The notes below the pieces were generated by a model. That model saw only the letters and a list, made by a program, of their open reading frames with translations, was not told where the DNA came from and made no database searches. From Kribbella soli (GTDB taxonomy: Bacteria; Actinomycetota; Actinomycetes; Propionibacteriales; Kribbellaceae): a stretch of DNA of 64,000 bases. Shown here in pieces: positions 16,116-25,881 of the stretch; the first letter of the stretch is position 1; every line of letters starts with the position of its first letter. The stretch lies in the NCBI RefSeq assembly GCF_004331345.1, contig NZ_SJJZ01000001.1, forward strand, positions 2,356,001 to 2,420,000, given 5' to 3'. The translations under genes were made by a program, and so were the position numbers.

Positions 16116-17180
16116 ATGATCACTCCCGAGCAGCTGAATGCGGCGCCCAAGGTCTTGTTGCATGACCATTTGGATGGCGGGTTGCGGCCGGGGACGGTGG
16201 TTGAGTTGGCGGGGGAGATCGGGCATTCGTTGCCGCGGACGGATGCCGGTGAGCTCGGGGCCTGGTTTGTGGAGTCGGCGGACTCGGGGTCGCTGGAGCG
16301 GTATCTGGAGACGTTCGATCACACGGTTGCGGTGATGCAGACCGCTGAGGCGATCAAGCGGGTGGCCAGTGAGTGCGTGCAGGATCTCGCGGCGGACGGT
16401 GTGGTGTACGCCGAGGTCCGCTACGCCCCGGAGCAGCACCTGACCAAGGGGCTCAACCTCGAGCAGGTCGTGGATGCCGTCCGGGAAGGGTTCGAGCACG
16501 GGATGGCGGTTGCCGACCGGCCGATCGTGGCGCGGCAGTTGCTGACCGCGATGCGGCACAAAGCGCGCTCGATGGAGATCGCCGAGTTGGCGGTCGCGTA
16601 CCGCGACGCGGGGGTGGTCGGGTTCGACATCGCCGGTGCCGAGGCGGGCTACCCGCCCACCCGGCACCTGGACGCGTTCGAGTACCTGCAGCGCGAGAAC
16701 GCGCACTTCACCATTCACGCCGGCGAGGCGTTCGGGCTGCCGTCGATCTGGCAGGCGATCCAGTGGTGCGGCGCGGACCGGCTCGGTCACGGCGTACGGA
16801 TCATCGACGACATCACGTACGACGACGCAGGTGAGAAGGCGGAGCTCGGGCGGCTCGCGGCGTACGTCCGGGACCGGCGGATCCCGCTGGAGATGTGCCC
16901 GAGCTCCAACCTGCAGACCGGTGCGGCCGACTCGATCGCGAACCACCCGATCGGTCTGCTCGCCAAGCTCCGCTTCCGGGTGACCGTCAACACCGACAAC
17001 CGGTTGATGAGCGGTACGTCGATGAGCCGCGAGCTCGCCCTGCTCTCGGAAGCCTTCGGCTACGGCCTCCCCGACCTGCGCTGGTTCGCGATCAACGCGA
17101 TGAAGTCCGCCTTCATCCCCTTCGACGAACGCCTCGCGTTGATCGACAACGTGATCAAGCCCTGGTACGCGTCAAACTGA
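16116..17180 (+). CDS. add: Adenosine deaminase
   Basis: 354 residues from the ATG at 16116. Zinc and catalytic residues of the ADA family can be followed: LHDHLDGG (His16, His18), a central [22 protein letters not shown] with the catalytic Glu, RLGHGVRI, and [12 protein letters not shown] with the metal-binding Asp. It converts adenosine to inosine, or deoxyadenosine to deoxyinosine, for purine salvage in the cytoplasm. The N-terminus is shorter than in eukaryotic ADA, as usual for actinobacterial enzymes. It overlaps the convergent ABC permease by 9 bp. Confidence 0.93.
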   Translation: MITPEQLNAAPKVLLHDHLDGGLRPGTVVELAGEIGHSLPRTDAGELGAWFVESADSGSLERYLETFDHTVAVMQTAEAIKRVASECVQDLAADGVVYAEVRYAPEQHLTKGLNLEQVVDAVREGFEHGMAVADRPIVARQLLTAMRHKARSMEIAELAVAYRDAGVVGFDIAGAEAGYPPTRHLDAFEYLQRENAHFTIHAGEAFGLPSIWQAIQWCGADRLGHGVRIIDDITYDDAGEKAELGRLAAYVRDRRIPLEMCPSSNLQTGAADSIANHPIGLLAKLRFRVTVNTDNRLMSGTSMSRELALLSEAFGYGLPDLRWFAINAMKSAFIPFDERLALIDNVIKPWYASN

Positions 17181-17935
17181 GCGTTGATACGTGCGGAAGG
17201 CTCGGGTGGAGAGCCAGCCGACTATCAGGGTGAAGGCCAGTAGGTACAGGCAGTGCCGCGAGACAGATGACCAGTCGGGGTCGGCGGCGAGGGCCTGGCG
17301 GGCGGCGATGGTGGCCCAGTCGACCGGGTTGTAGCGGGCCGCGACGTTCACCCAGTGCGGTGCGACCGCCGGGTCGATCATGATCGACGACATGAACGTC
17401 AGCGGCAGCGACACGAACTGCGAGATACCGATCAGGGCCTCCTGCTGACGCGTGAGCAGCGCGACCGCGTTCGAGAGCGACCCGAACGCCGTACCGACGA
17501 GCATCGACGCGACGACCGTGACCAGGTAGCCGATGCTCCCGCCGTCGTACCGCGCGCCCGCGGCGATCCCGATCGCGAACACCAGGATCGTCTGGATCAA
17601 CGTGGTCGTCGCGTTGCTGAGCAACTGTCCTGCCATCAGCCCGCCGCGGCTGACCGGTGACGCGAGCATCCGGTCCATCACGCCGCGCTCCATGTCCTGC
17701 ACGAACGACGTACCGCTCCAGCCGCTCGTCATCAAAGCCGTCATCATCACGATCCCCGGCGTCAGGAACGCGATGTACGACGAGTCGCCGAACCCCGGGA
17801 TGTCTACGACGCCCTGGAACAGCTGCCCGAACAACAGCAACCAGATCGCCGGCTGCACCAACGTGAACGCGATCAACGCCGGCTGCCGGTACGACGCCCG
17901 CGTCCACCGCCCGAAGATGAGGCCGGTGTGCGCAA

Positions 17936-17939
<4 letters not shown>
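17172..17939 (-). CDS. ABC-2 type exporter permease (DrrB-like)
   Basis: 255 residues with six hydrophobic helices and the ABC-2 layout: an early helix [21 protein letters not shown], a [35 protein letters not shown] loop typical of DrrB-type daunorubicin/nodulation permeases, and a C-terminal RAFRTYQ tail. The start ATG overlaps the stop of the ATPase gene as ATGA. With that ATPase and the upstream PadR gene it forms a PadR-DrrA-DrrB module, an arrangement usually involved in lipid or drug export. The cargo is not predictable. Confidence 0.88.
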
Positions 17940-18916
<977 letters not shown>

Positions 18917-19061
18917 CACATGACTCCCTAGTGTGCTGGGAGCCGGCCGTCAGCTGGCTATCCTGATGGTGTGCCCTTGGGTGCCAGGTCTTCGGACCGA
19001 CTCGAGGAAACTGCGGCCCTGGACCCTGGTGTTGCCGCACCGTGGGTCGAGGGCCGTCTCT

Positions 19062-19757
19062 TTACTGGGCTTCTGGCGGTATCGCCTGCATCCAGGCGAA
19101 CTCCTGCCCGAAGTACTTGACGGGATCCTTCAGTTGCTCGGCCGGACTGATGCCCTCCTCCAGGTAGAGCTTCCAGGCCTGACGCCAGAACCCGGCGCCG
19201 CTGAGCGCGTCCGTGCGGATCTCCTCCGCGAGCCGGTGGACGTACGCCGACTCAGCCCGCAGCAGCGCCAGCCGGAACTCCGACTCGACCCAGAAGATCC
19301 GCGGGAACTCCATCGAGGCCATCTGCTCGTGCGCCGCGGTGATCTCCGCGATCTCCGTGTCGACCGCCTTGAGCCGCTGCTCGAGCAGCTCGGCGGCGCG
19401 GTCGGGTGGCAGACCGGGGAGGTAGGCGAGACCGGCTTCGAGCGGGTGGTACTCGCGCGCCGGCGTACCGACGAGCTCGGTCAGCCAGTCGCCGAACTCG
19501 GCAGCGCCGGCCTCGGTGATCTGGTAGACGGTGCGCTCCGGCCGGTTGCCCTCGCGGACCGTCTCCAGCGCCTCGACGAAGCCGTGCTTCTCCAGCGCCG
19601 CGACGACCGAGTAGAGCGAGCCGTAGTTCACCTTGATGCTCTGGTCCTTGCCGCGGGCCCGGAGCATCGTCGAGATCTCGTACGGGTGCATCGGCCGCTC
19701 GCTCAGACTCCCGAGCACCGCGAACGCCAGCGGATTGGCCACCTTGCGCCGCGCCAT
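19062..19757 (-). CDS. PadR family transcriptional regulator
   Basis: 231 residues with an N-terminal winged helix: NPLAFAVLGSLSERPMHPYEI, then a wing at about 50-80 with GSLYSVVAALEKHGFV and ERTVYQITEAGAAEF. The rest is the helical Vir_act_alpha_C-type domain. A strong GAGGAGGGG precedes the ATG. A perfect TACTCGA/TCGAGTA inverted repeat lies 22-37 bases upstream, so autorepression is likely. It is followed, after about 145 bp, by the DrrAB-type exporter on the same strand, the classic target of PadR regulators. Confidence 0.9.
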   Translation of the reverse strand: MARRKVANPLAFAVLGSLSERPMHPYEISTMLRARGKDQSIKVNYGSLYSVVAALEKHGFVEALETVREGNRPERTVYQITEAGAAEFGDWLTELVGTPAREYHPLEAGLAYLPGLPPDRAAELLEQRLKAVDTEIAEITAAHEQMASMEFPRIFWVESEFRLALLRAESAYVHRLAEEIRTDALSGAGFWRQAWKLYLEEGISPAEQLKDPVKYFGQEFAWMQAIPPEAQ

Positions 19758-19778
19758 GCGCCCCTCCTCGATCTCGAT

Positions 19779-19794
19779 TACTCGAAATCGAGTA
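19779..19794. promoter_or_regulatory. PadR operator candidate
   Basis: Perfect inverted repeat TACTCGA(19779-19785)-AA-TCGAGTA(19788-19794) just upstream of the padR start. PadR operators are usually short dyads of this kind close to the promoter (family knowledge). Confidence 0.65.
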
Positions 19795-19815
19795 TTAGTT
19801 CGTGAGTATCCGATG

Positions 19816-20886
19816 TCAAGTAGTCAGCCAGGCGAACGCGCGGGCCCCCAGCCCGCGGACCCGGAGGCCGGCGAGCGCGCGGTACGTCGGCTCCTCGACG
19901 TACTTCGTGAGCAGCCAGGCGAGCGCGATCACGCCGATCATCGCGCCCGCGATCTGCGTGAGCCGGCCCGCGCCGAGCTCCATCAGGCGGTACGCGATCA
20001 GGTAGCCGACCACCTGGTTGAGCAGGTACAGCCCGAACGAGATCCGCGCCAGGAACTGGATCGGCCGCCGGAACCGGGCGAGCACCGTCCAGTCCGGACC
20101 GCGCGCAGCCAGCGCGACGAGCACCAGCAACACCCCGATGCCCAGGGACGACGGCAGGTCCGAGGTGTGCGCGTGCTGCGCGAAGACGGTCGCTGCGAGC
20201 AGGGCGGCGAGATGCGCGACGCCGATTCGGCGCTGTGCCCACAGCCAGATCGCGATGCCGATCGCGAACAGTTGCAGGCGATGCAGGCCGAGGCCGTTCC
20301 ACGCCTGCTGCACCCAGAACGGGCTGTGGCCGATGCGGTCGTTCCACTGCAGCACGACCGGGGCGATGATCATGATCCAGAGCAGCGTGGTGATCCGCTG
20401 CCCGAGGCCGCGCGGCCAGAGCAGTGCCGCGGCGCCGAACGCCATCAGCTGGAGCGGCAGCGTCCAGTACGAGCCGTCGATGAGCTGGACGCCCGGGTCG
20501 AACGACGCGGCCAGCGTCAGGTTGCTCCACAGGTCGCGGGGCGTCGGCAGCACCCAGTTGCTGGGTCCGAACCACACCACGACCAGGTAGGTGAACACGA
20601 CGGCGATCAGGTACGGCGGGAGCACGCGACACACCCGCCGCCACAACCAGCGGTACGTCGAGCCCTTCCGGACCGTCACGCAGACGAAGTACGCGCTGAT
20701 CACCAGCAGGATGCTGGCGCCGACCTGGAACGGGTACGGCCCGAACGGTGCGCCGAGCTCAGGGTGCAGGAACGGACCCATGTACGTCGTGTGCGTGAAA
20801 ATCACTGCCAGTACCGCCAGGACGCGCACCACGTCCCAGCTCAGTCGGCGTTCGGTCCTGCCCAGGGGGCGGTCCGGCGTCGTCAC
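19816..20886 (-). CDS. Acyltransferase-3 family membrane protein
   Basis: 356 residues from the third-codon GTG at 20886, which has GGAG five bases upstream. It is polytopic, about ten helices. The family's catalytic region is visible as WDVVRVLAVLAVIFTHTTYMGP in the first helix with the conserved His, then a basic loop RKGSTYRWLWRRVCRVLPPYLIAV. Acyltransferase-3 proteins O-acylate sugars, lipids or antibiotics at the membrane. It is a single gene with no glycosyltransferase or biosynthetic context, so the acceptor is unknown. Confidence 0.85.
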   Translation of the reverse strand: MTTPDRPLGRTERRLSWDVVRVLAVLAVIFTHTTYMGPFLHPELGAPFGPYPFQVGASILLVISAYFVCVTVRKGSTYRWLWRRVCRVLPPYLIAVVFTYLVVVWFGPSNWVLPTPRDLWSNLTLAASFDPGVQLIDGSYWTLPLQLMAFGAAALLWPRGLGQRITTLLWIMIIAPVVLQWNDRIGHSPFWVQQAWNGLGLHRLQLFAIGIAIWLWAQRRIGVAHLAALLAATVFAQHAHTSDLPSSLGIGVLLVLVALAARGPDWTVLARFRRPIQFLARISFGLYLLNQVVGYLIAYRLMELGAGRLTQIAGAMIGVIALAWLLTKYVEEPTYRALAGLRVRGLGARAFAWLTT

Positions 20887-20989
20887 AACCACTCCATCTA
20901 CACATCGCTGTTACCCCCCTGTGACCTTAGGCAGAGCGTGGGGTGGCGATGCAAATCCGCACGGTGATGGATAGCTCACATCGGGCGGC

Positions 20990-21406
20990 TCAGAGCGGCT
21001 TGACCCAGCGTGACCACTCCGGCTGCGGTGCGTAGCCGGCGGTGGACCAGACGCGGTGCGCGGGGGCGTTGTCGTCGAGCACCATCGCGTCCGCGCGGGT
21101 TCCGCCGTACGTCAGGAAGCGGGCCTCGGCGCGGGTGACGAGTTCGCGGCCGATGCCCTGGCGGCGATGGGTCGGCGCGACCGCCAGGCGGTACAGGTGG
21201 CAGCGCCAGCCGTCCCAGCCGACGATGACCGAGCCGACGACAACCTCGTCGTCGACGGCAAGGATCAGCGCCTCCGGGTCGCGCTCGACCAGCCGCCGGA
21301 CGGCGTCGGCCGAGTCCGGCGGGCGGTGCGAATCCTCGGCGGCGGTCGCCCAGAACGTCAGTACCGCGTCGATATCGGTCGCCGTGGCGTTGCGGTAGGC
21401 AACCAT
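20990..21406 (-). CDS. GNAT family N-acetyltransferase
   Basis: 138 residues, a compact single GNAT domain. The strand-loop LYRLAVAPTHRRQGIGRELVTRAEARF (about 70-96) holds the acetyl-CoA-binding RRxGIG; the end GGTRADAMVLDDNAPAHRVWSTAGY is typical. The start codon overlaps the stop of the GlxA-like regulator by one base (TGATG), so the two are translationally coupled. Coupling to a regulator that senses a small metabolite suggests the acetyltransferase modifies the same kind of molecule; this is inference. Confidence 0.88.
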   Translation of the reverse strand: MVAYRNATATDIDAVLTFWATAAEDSHRPPDSADAVRRLVERDPEALILAVDDEVVVGSVIVGWDGWRCHLYRLAVAPTHRRQGIGRELVTRAEARFLTYGGTRADAMVLDDNAPAHRVWSTAGYAPQPEWSRWVKPL

Positions 21407-22359
21407 CAGCCGGTGGTCTGGAAGGTTCGGCGGTAGTCCTGTGGTGGCACGCCCACCACCCTACGGAAGTGGTGCCGCAGCAGTGCGGCCGTCCCGAATC
21501 CTGATTCGGTGGCGATCTGCTCGATACCCATCCGGGTCTGTTCGAGCAGGGTGCGAGCGCGCAGCACGCGTTGGGTGGTGACCCATTTGAGTGGCGTCGT
21601 ACCGGTCTCGGCGACGAAGCGGCGGGCGAAGGTGCGCTCAGACATCTGCGCGCGCCGGGCCAGTGCGGGCACGGTGTGCTCGATGGTCAGGTTGTCGACC
21701 ATCCAGTCGAGGACCTGCTGCAGGCTCTCCCCGGACGACTCCGGCACCGGTACCTCGACGTACTGCCGCTGGCCTCCGTCACGCTGCGGCGGGACCACCA
21801 TCCGGCGGGCGATCCGGGTCGCGACCGCGCTGCCGAGCTCACGGCGTACCAAGTGCAGAGCGGCGTCGATCCCGGCTGCGGTGCCGGCGCTGGTGATGAT
21901 GTTGCCGTCGTCGACGAACAGCACGTCCGGGTCGAGTTTCGCGGCCGGGAACTGGTCGTGGAACTTGTCGATGTAGCGCCAGTGCGTGGTGCAGGCCCGG
22001 CCCTCGAGCAGGCCGGCGGCACCGAGCACGAACGCGCCCGAGCAGACCGTCAGCAGGATCGCGCCGCGCGCCTCGGCCCGCCGGAGCGCGTCCAGGATCC
22101 GCTCGTCGTACGCGTGCCGCCAGGTGGTGGCCGGGATGCCGATCAGGTCGGCGTCCTCGAGCTCCTCGAGCCCGTACGGCGCGACCACCTGGGAGTGGCT
22201 GCTGGTCTCCATCGGGACGCCCGGCGTGGCCGCGCACACCTTGAAGTCGAAGGGCGGAACGCCGTCGTCGGTGCGGTCGATTCCGAAGACCTCGGCCAGG
22301 ACGCCGAACTCGAACAGGGCGACGTCCTCCATCAGGACGACGGCGATTTTCTGCAGCAT
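21406..22359 (-). CDS. GlxA/FtrA-like regulator: DJ-1/PfpI domain fused to AraC HTH
   Basis: 317 residues. The N-terminal DJ-1/PfpI-like domain (about 1-180) has TVCSGAFVLGAAGLLEGRACTTHW, with the Cys at the usual nucleophile position. The C-terminal AraC domain (about 220-312) has two HTH units, ending GFGTAALLRHHFRRVVGVPPQDYRR. Members are activators that respond to small metabolites (for example GbdR-type or FtrA). The divergent gap holds nested palindromes and the small membrane protein gene beyond it is a candidate target, as is the coupled GNAT gene. Confidence 0.9.
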   Translation of the reverse strand: MLQKIAVVLMEDVALFEFGVLAEVFGIDRTDDGVPPFDFKVCAATPGVPMETSSHSQVVAPYGLEELEDADLIGIPATTWRHAYDERILDALRRAEARGAILLTVCSGAFVLGAAGLLEGRACTTHWRYIDKFHDQFPAAKLDPDVLFVDDGNIITSAGTAAGIDAALHLVRRELGSAVATRIARRMVVPPQRDGGQRQYVEVPVPESSGESLQQVLDWMVDNLTIEHTVPALARRAQMSERTFARRFVAETGTTPLKWVTTQRVLRARTLLEQTRMGIEQIATESGFGTAALLRHHFRRVVGVPPQDYRRTFQTTG

Positions 22360-22368
22360 CTCGCCAGT

Positions 22369-22443
22369 ATGGCAGTAATTTGTCGGACTATGTCAATAGT
22401 GCCACTAGTGGCAGGATCTAATAGATAGCATTATTACTGCCAT
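22369..22443. promoter_or_regulatory. Nested operators between the GlxA-like regulator and a small membrane gene
   Basis: An 11-bp inverted repeat, ATGGCAGTAAT (22369-22379) and ATTACTGCCAT (22433-22443), brackets the 14-bp perfect palindrome TGCCACTAGTGGCA (22400-22413). The outer right arm includes the ATG of the small gene, which has no Shine-Dalgarno. All three sites share a TGCC/GGCA core. The 82-bp gap is unusually A+T rich for this window. Confidence 0.75.
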
Positions 22444-22705
22444 GACCGGATACATCGTTCTCGTACTCATCGTGCTGGCCGTGATCGCGGCTCTGGAGAT
22501 CAGCAACAGGCGCAACTCGACCGGGCCGGCCGCCGGTCCGCGGGGCGCCTGGATCGCCGACGATCGTGACGTGGCCCGGACCAAGCTCGACCTGCTCGCC
22601 CTCGGCGCAGCGGCTGAGCCCTTCAACCACAAGCCTGCTTCGACCACCGGGACCGTGCACAGCATCCGCACAGCCCGCCTGCACCACGGCCGTCACGCGG
22701 CCTGA
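22442..22705 (+). CDS. Small single-pass membrane protein
   Basis: 87 residues. One N-terminal helix (about residues 4-20, YIVLVLIVLAVIAALEI) is followed by a basic Asn/Arg turn and a soluble tail with no recognised domain. No ribosome-binding site precedes the ATG, which lies inside an operator arm, so leaderless expression is likely. Divergence from a GlxA-like regulator with shared operators argues that it is a regulated, real gene. It overlaps the convergent DUF418 gene by 13 bp. Function unknown. Confidence 0.65.
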   Translation: MTGYIVLVLIVLAVIAALEISNRRNSTGPAAGPRGAWIADDRDVARTKLDLLALGAAAEPFNHKPASTTGTVHSIRTARLHHGRHAA

Positions 22706-23868
22706 GTGAGTTTTCGCCAGCTGGGGGCGGTCCCATTGGTGACCGCCCGCAGCGCCCCTTCGACCGGGCCGTAGCGGTAGCTGCTCAGCCACAGGTGGCT
22801 CAGGAGTAGCTGCAGGGTGAAGATGCCGACCGCGAAGCCCAGCGTCTCCAGCGGAGACACCTGACCCGCCAGTCCGAAGCCGACACCGGTGAAGATGAGC
22901 ATGGTCGCCACTGACTGCCCCAGGTAGTTCGACAGCGCCATCCGCCCGGCCGGCGCGAGGAGTTCACGGATGTCCTCCCCGCGGTCGGAGTGCATGATCC
23001 GCAGCAGTGAAGCGACGTACGCCGCAGTCAGGAAGGGTGCTGTCATGACACTCATCAGCACCGCCCTGGTGTCGCCGTTGCCGCCGGACGCGTAGACGAG
23101 CCCGCCGGTGATGCCGATCGCGAAGCCGACCAGTTGGATGAGCCGCAGCAGCGCATCGGCCCCGTGGGTGTTCTGCAGCAGCCGCCGTCGACCGGCCACC
23201 ATGCCGACCAGGAACGCGGCCAGCGTGGTCGGGCCCTGCACGGTCAGCAGCGACAGGCCGTACGTCGGGAGCGCGCGGACGTGCTCGCCGATGACGTCGC
23301 TGAACGACCCCGCCAGGTTCGCAGTCGTCTCCTGTGCGGCTGCTACTGCCGTGGTGGGGTCCATGAACTGAGTGCTGTCGACGAAGAGCGCAGCGACCGC
23401 CAGGGTGATGAAGAGGTACACGTAGATCCCGGCTGCGACCAGGAGCGCCGTACGGTCCTTCACTCGGCGCATGGCGAGCAAGACCAGGCCGATGATCGCG
23501 TAGACGCTCAGGATGTCGCCGGTGATCAGGAAGACCCCGTGCAGGGCACCGAGCGCGAACAGGCCGCCGAGCCGCCGCAACATCCGTGGTCGGAACGCTG
23601 CACCGGCTCGCTGAGCTGCCGCCATCTGCAACTGGAAGCTGTACCCGAACAGGAACGAGAACAGCAGGTAGAACTTCATGTCCACGAACGCCGACGACAG
23701 CCAGTGGACGGAGTGGTCGAGCCAGGAGTCGTACGCCGGGTTCTGCGCCAGGTGGATCGGGAAGCCGGAGGCGGCGAAGGTGATGTTCACGACCAAGATG
23801 CCCAGGAGGGCGAATCCCCGCAGCGCGTCGATGTCCTGAATACGCGTTCGATCGAGTACCTGGCTCAT
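22693..23868 (-). CDS. DUF418 family membrane protein
   Basis: 391 residues from the ATG at 23868 with GGAG just upstream. Polytopic, roughly nine helices. The N-terminal RIQDIDALRGFALLGILVVNI is the classic DUF418/acyltransferase-like opening, and the C-terminal half has GRMALSNYLGQSV and the YRYGPVEGALRAVT end typical of DUF418 proteins (YeiB-like). Function is undetermined; the N-terminal 'D.LRG.A..G' motif suggests a distant acyltransferase-3-type membrane fold. It is convergent with the small membrane protein gene. Confidence 0.88.
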   Translation of the reverse strand: MSQVLDRTRIQDIDALRGFALLGILVVNITFAASGFPIHLAQNPAYDSWLDHSVHWLSSAFVDMKFYLLFSFLFGYSFQLQMAAAQRAGAAFRPRMLRRLGGLFALGALHGVFLITGDILSVYAIIGLVLLAMRRVKDRTALLVAAGIYVYLFITLAVAALFVDSTQFMDPTTAVAAAQETTANLAGSFSDVIGEHVRALPTYGLSLLTVQGPTTLAAFLVGMVAGRRRLLQNTHGADALLRLIQLVGFAIGITGGLVYASGGNGDTRAVLMSVMTAPFLTAAYVASLLRIMHSDRGEDIRELLAPAGRMALSNYLGQSVATMLIFTGVGFGLAGQVSPLETLGFAVGIFTLQLLLSHLWLSSYRYGPVEGALRAVTNGTAPSWRKLTQAA

Positions 23869-23952
23869 GCACTCCAGCACATCAGGGCAACCCCGAGTGC
23901 ACAGTCACGCTGAATCCTCCTCGGGGGTGGACCTACCTCTACCCTCGACCGA

Positions 23953-24777
23953 GTGAGCGACTACCGCGAAGTGAACCGGGCCAACTGGGACGAGCGGGTG
24001 CCGGCGCACGTGGCGTCGCCCAGCTACCACGTGGACGACTTCCTGTCCGACCCGTCGTACCTCAGTGAGGTCGTCCGGTTCGACCGGCCGCGGCTCGGTG
24101 ACGTCAGCGGGCTGCGCGGAGTACACCTGCAGTGCCACATCGGCACCGACACCGTGTCGCTGGCTCGGCTCGGGGCGCGGATGAGTGGGCTGGACTTCTC
24201 CGAGCCGGCCGTCGAGCAGGCTCGGTCACTGGCCACGCGGCTCGGGTTGTCGGTCGACTTCCACGTGGCTGATGCGTACGACGCGGTGCGGGTGCTGGGC
24301 GCGTCGGCGTATGACTTCGTCTACACCGGGATCGGGGCGCTGTGCTGGCTGCCGGACATCGACAGGTGGGCGCAGGTCGTCGCCGGGTTACTGAAGCCGG
24401 GCGGGCGGCTGTTCATCCGCGAGGGCCATCCGATGCTGTGGGCGCTGGACGCCGGACCGGAGGTCCCCGAGGTGCGATTCCCGTACTTCGAGACGGCCGA
24501 GCCGATCGTGTGGGAAGAGGGCGGGACCTACGTGCAGACCGAGGTCGAGTTCGCCACCACTGTCACGCACGAGTGGAACCACGGCCTCGGCGAGACCATC
24601 ACCGCTGTCCAGAAGGCCGGTCTGGTGTTCGACTCGCTAACCGACCACGACAGTGCACCGTGGAACGCCCTCCCCGGTCTGATGACCGAGGACGCAGACG
24701 GTGAGTGGCGACTGACGGAGAATCCGCACCACCTGGCCGCCACCTACACCCTGCAGGCGCACAAACCCACTCAGTGA
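23953..24777 (+). CDS. Class I SAM-dependent methyltransferase
   Basis: 274 residues from a GTG. SAM-binding motif I is GVHLQCHIGTDTVSLARLGARMSGLDFSEPAV (about 56-87), with the CHIG variant of DxGxG; motif post-I is the acidic GLDFS and motif IV is DFVYTGIGALCWLPD. The N-terminal NRANWDERVPAH is common to a Streptomyces/Kribbella small-molecule methyltransferase group. The acceptor substrate is not predictable. It is divergent from DUF418 (84 bp gap). The stop overlaps a convergent 46-residue gene by 7 bp. Confidence 0.85.
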   Translation: MSDYREVNRANWDERVPAHVASPSYHVDDFLSDPSYLSEVVRFDRPRLGDVSGLRGVHLQCHIGTDTVSLARLGARMSGLDFSEPAVEQARSLATRLGLSVDFHVADAYDAVRVLGASAYDFVYTGIGALCWLPDIDRWAQVVAGLLKPGGRLFIREGHPMLWALDAGPEVPEVRFPYFETAEPIVWEEGGTYVQTEVEFATTVTHEWNHGLGETITAVQKAGLVFDSLTDHDSAPWNALPGLMTEDADGEWRLTENPHHLAATYTLQAHKPTQ

Positions 24778-24911
24778 GCCCGGCGCTGCTGCACCTTCTG
24801 GACTGCCTGCTTGATTTTCTGCTGGTTTTCCGGCTTGCTCAGTTCGCGCTGCGCGACCTGAACCAACTTGGCCACCACAGCACCCTTGAGCATCGTCTTC
24901 ACAAACCCCAT
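24771..24911 (-). CDS. Small conserved-looking basic protein, 46 residues
   Basis: A short gene from the ATG at 24911 to TGA at 24771, preceded by an excellent GGGAGG five bases upstream. It has an amphipathic N-terminal helix (MGFVKTMLKGAVVAKLVQVA), a central ELSKPENQQKIKQAV and a basic tail ending RRAH. The Lys/Gln-rich helical pattern and the strong ribosome-binding site argue for a real protein. No domain is recognised. It might be a membrane-surface or nucleoid-associated peptide; this is a guess. It is convergent with the methyltransferase gene. Confidence 0.6.
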   Translation of the reverse strand: MGFVKTMLKGAVVAKLVQVAQRELSKPENQQKIKQAVQKVQQRRAH

Positions 24912-25013
24912 CAGGGCCTCCCAATTCCGTTGCCCCCGAAACTACCGCCCCCCACAACCCTCCTCCATAGGTGATTCACCGGAACTGTCCCTGGCGTCAG
25001 GCACACTAGGAGG

Positions 25014-25871
25014 GTGCCTGAGTTGCCGGAGGTTGAGTCGCTGGCCGTGTTCTTGCGGGAGCGGGCCGTTGGGCATGCCTTCGTGCGGGCCGACATCACG
25101 GCGATCAGTGCGCTGAAAACCTACGACCCGCCGATCTCGGCGATGGTCGGGCTGCTGATCGACGACGTGCAGCGGCACGGGAAGTTTCTGGACTTCTCCG
25201 CTCAGGGCGTGCACCTGGTGATCCACCTGGCGCGGGCGGGCTGGCTGCGCTGGAAGGACGAGCAGTCGACCGGCCTGGTGCGCCCGGGCAAGGGCCCGAT
25301 CGCGCTCCGGACCGTCCTGGACGACGGCTCCGGGTTCGACCTGACCGAGGCCGGGACCCAGAAGAAACTCGCGGTGTACGTCGTGCGCGACATCGCCGAC
25401 GTCCCGGGGATCGCGCGGCTCGGGCCGGACCCGTTCACGCTGTCGCTCGAGGACTTCGGCGAGATCCTGAAACGTCAGGGCCGGGTCCAGCTCAAGGGCG
25501 TCCTGCGGAGCCAGTCCGTGATCGCCGGCATCGGCAACGCGTACTCCGACGAGATCCTGCACGTCGCGAAGATGAGCCCCTTCAAACCGGCGTCGAACCT
25601 GTCCGACGACGAGCTCGAGACGCTGTACGACGCGATGCGCGAAACCCTCAAGGACGCGGTCGACCGCTCCGCCGGCCTCGCCGTACAGGACCTGAAGTCG
25701 GAGAAGAAGTCGGGTCTGCGCGTGCACGGCCGCAAGGGCCAGAAGTGCCCGGTGTGCGGTGACATCGTCCGCGAGGTGAGCTTCGCCGACTCCTCCCTGC
25801 AGTACTGCGCGACCTGCCAGACCGGCGGCAAACCGCTGGCCGACCGAAGGTTGTCGAAGCTGCTCAAGTAG
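25014..25871 (+). CDS. Fpg/Nei family DNA glycosylase
   Basis: 285 residues. Mature N-terminus PELPEVE after Met removal supplies the catalytic Pro and Glu, so the GTG at 25014 must be the start even though AGGAGG directly abuts it. RHGKFLDF carries the conserved Lys, the H2TH region has LRSQSVIAGIGNAYSDEIL, and a C-terminal zinc finger uses Cys245, 248, 265 and 268. The enzyme excises oxidised bases and nicks the strand (base excision repair). The sequence between H2TH and zinc finger is closer to actinobacterial Nei2/Fpg-like proteins than to canonical MutM, so I leave the name open. Confidence 0.92.
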   Translation: MPELPEVESLAVFLRERAVGHAFVRADITAISALKTYDPPISAMVGLLIDDVQRHGKFLDFSAQGVHLVIHLARAGWLRWKDEQSTGLVRPGKGPIALRTVLDDGSGFDLTEAGTQKKLAVYVVRDIADVPGIARLGPDPFTLSLEDFGEILKRQGRVQLKGVLRSQSVIAGIGNAYSDEILHVAKMSPFKPASNLSDDELETLYDAMRETLKDAVDRSAGLAVQDLKSEKKSGLRVHGRKGQKCPVCGDIVREVSFADSSLQYCATCQTGGKPLADRRLSKLLK

Positions 25872-25881
25872 GTTCCCGCCC

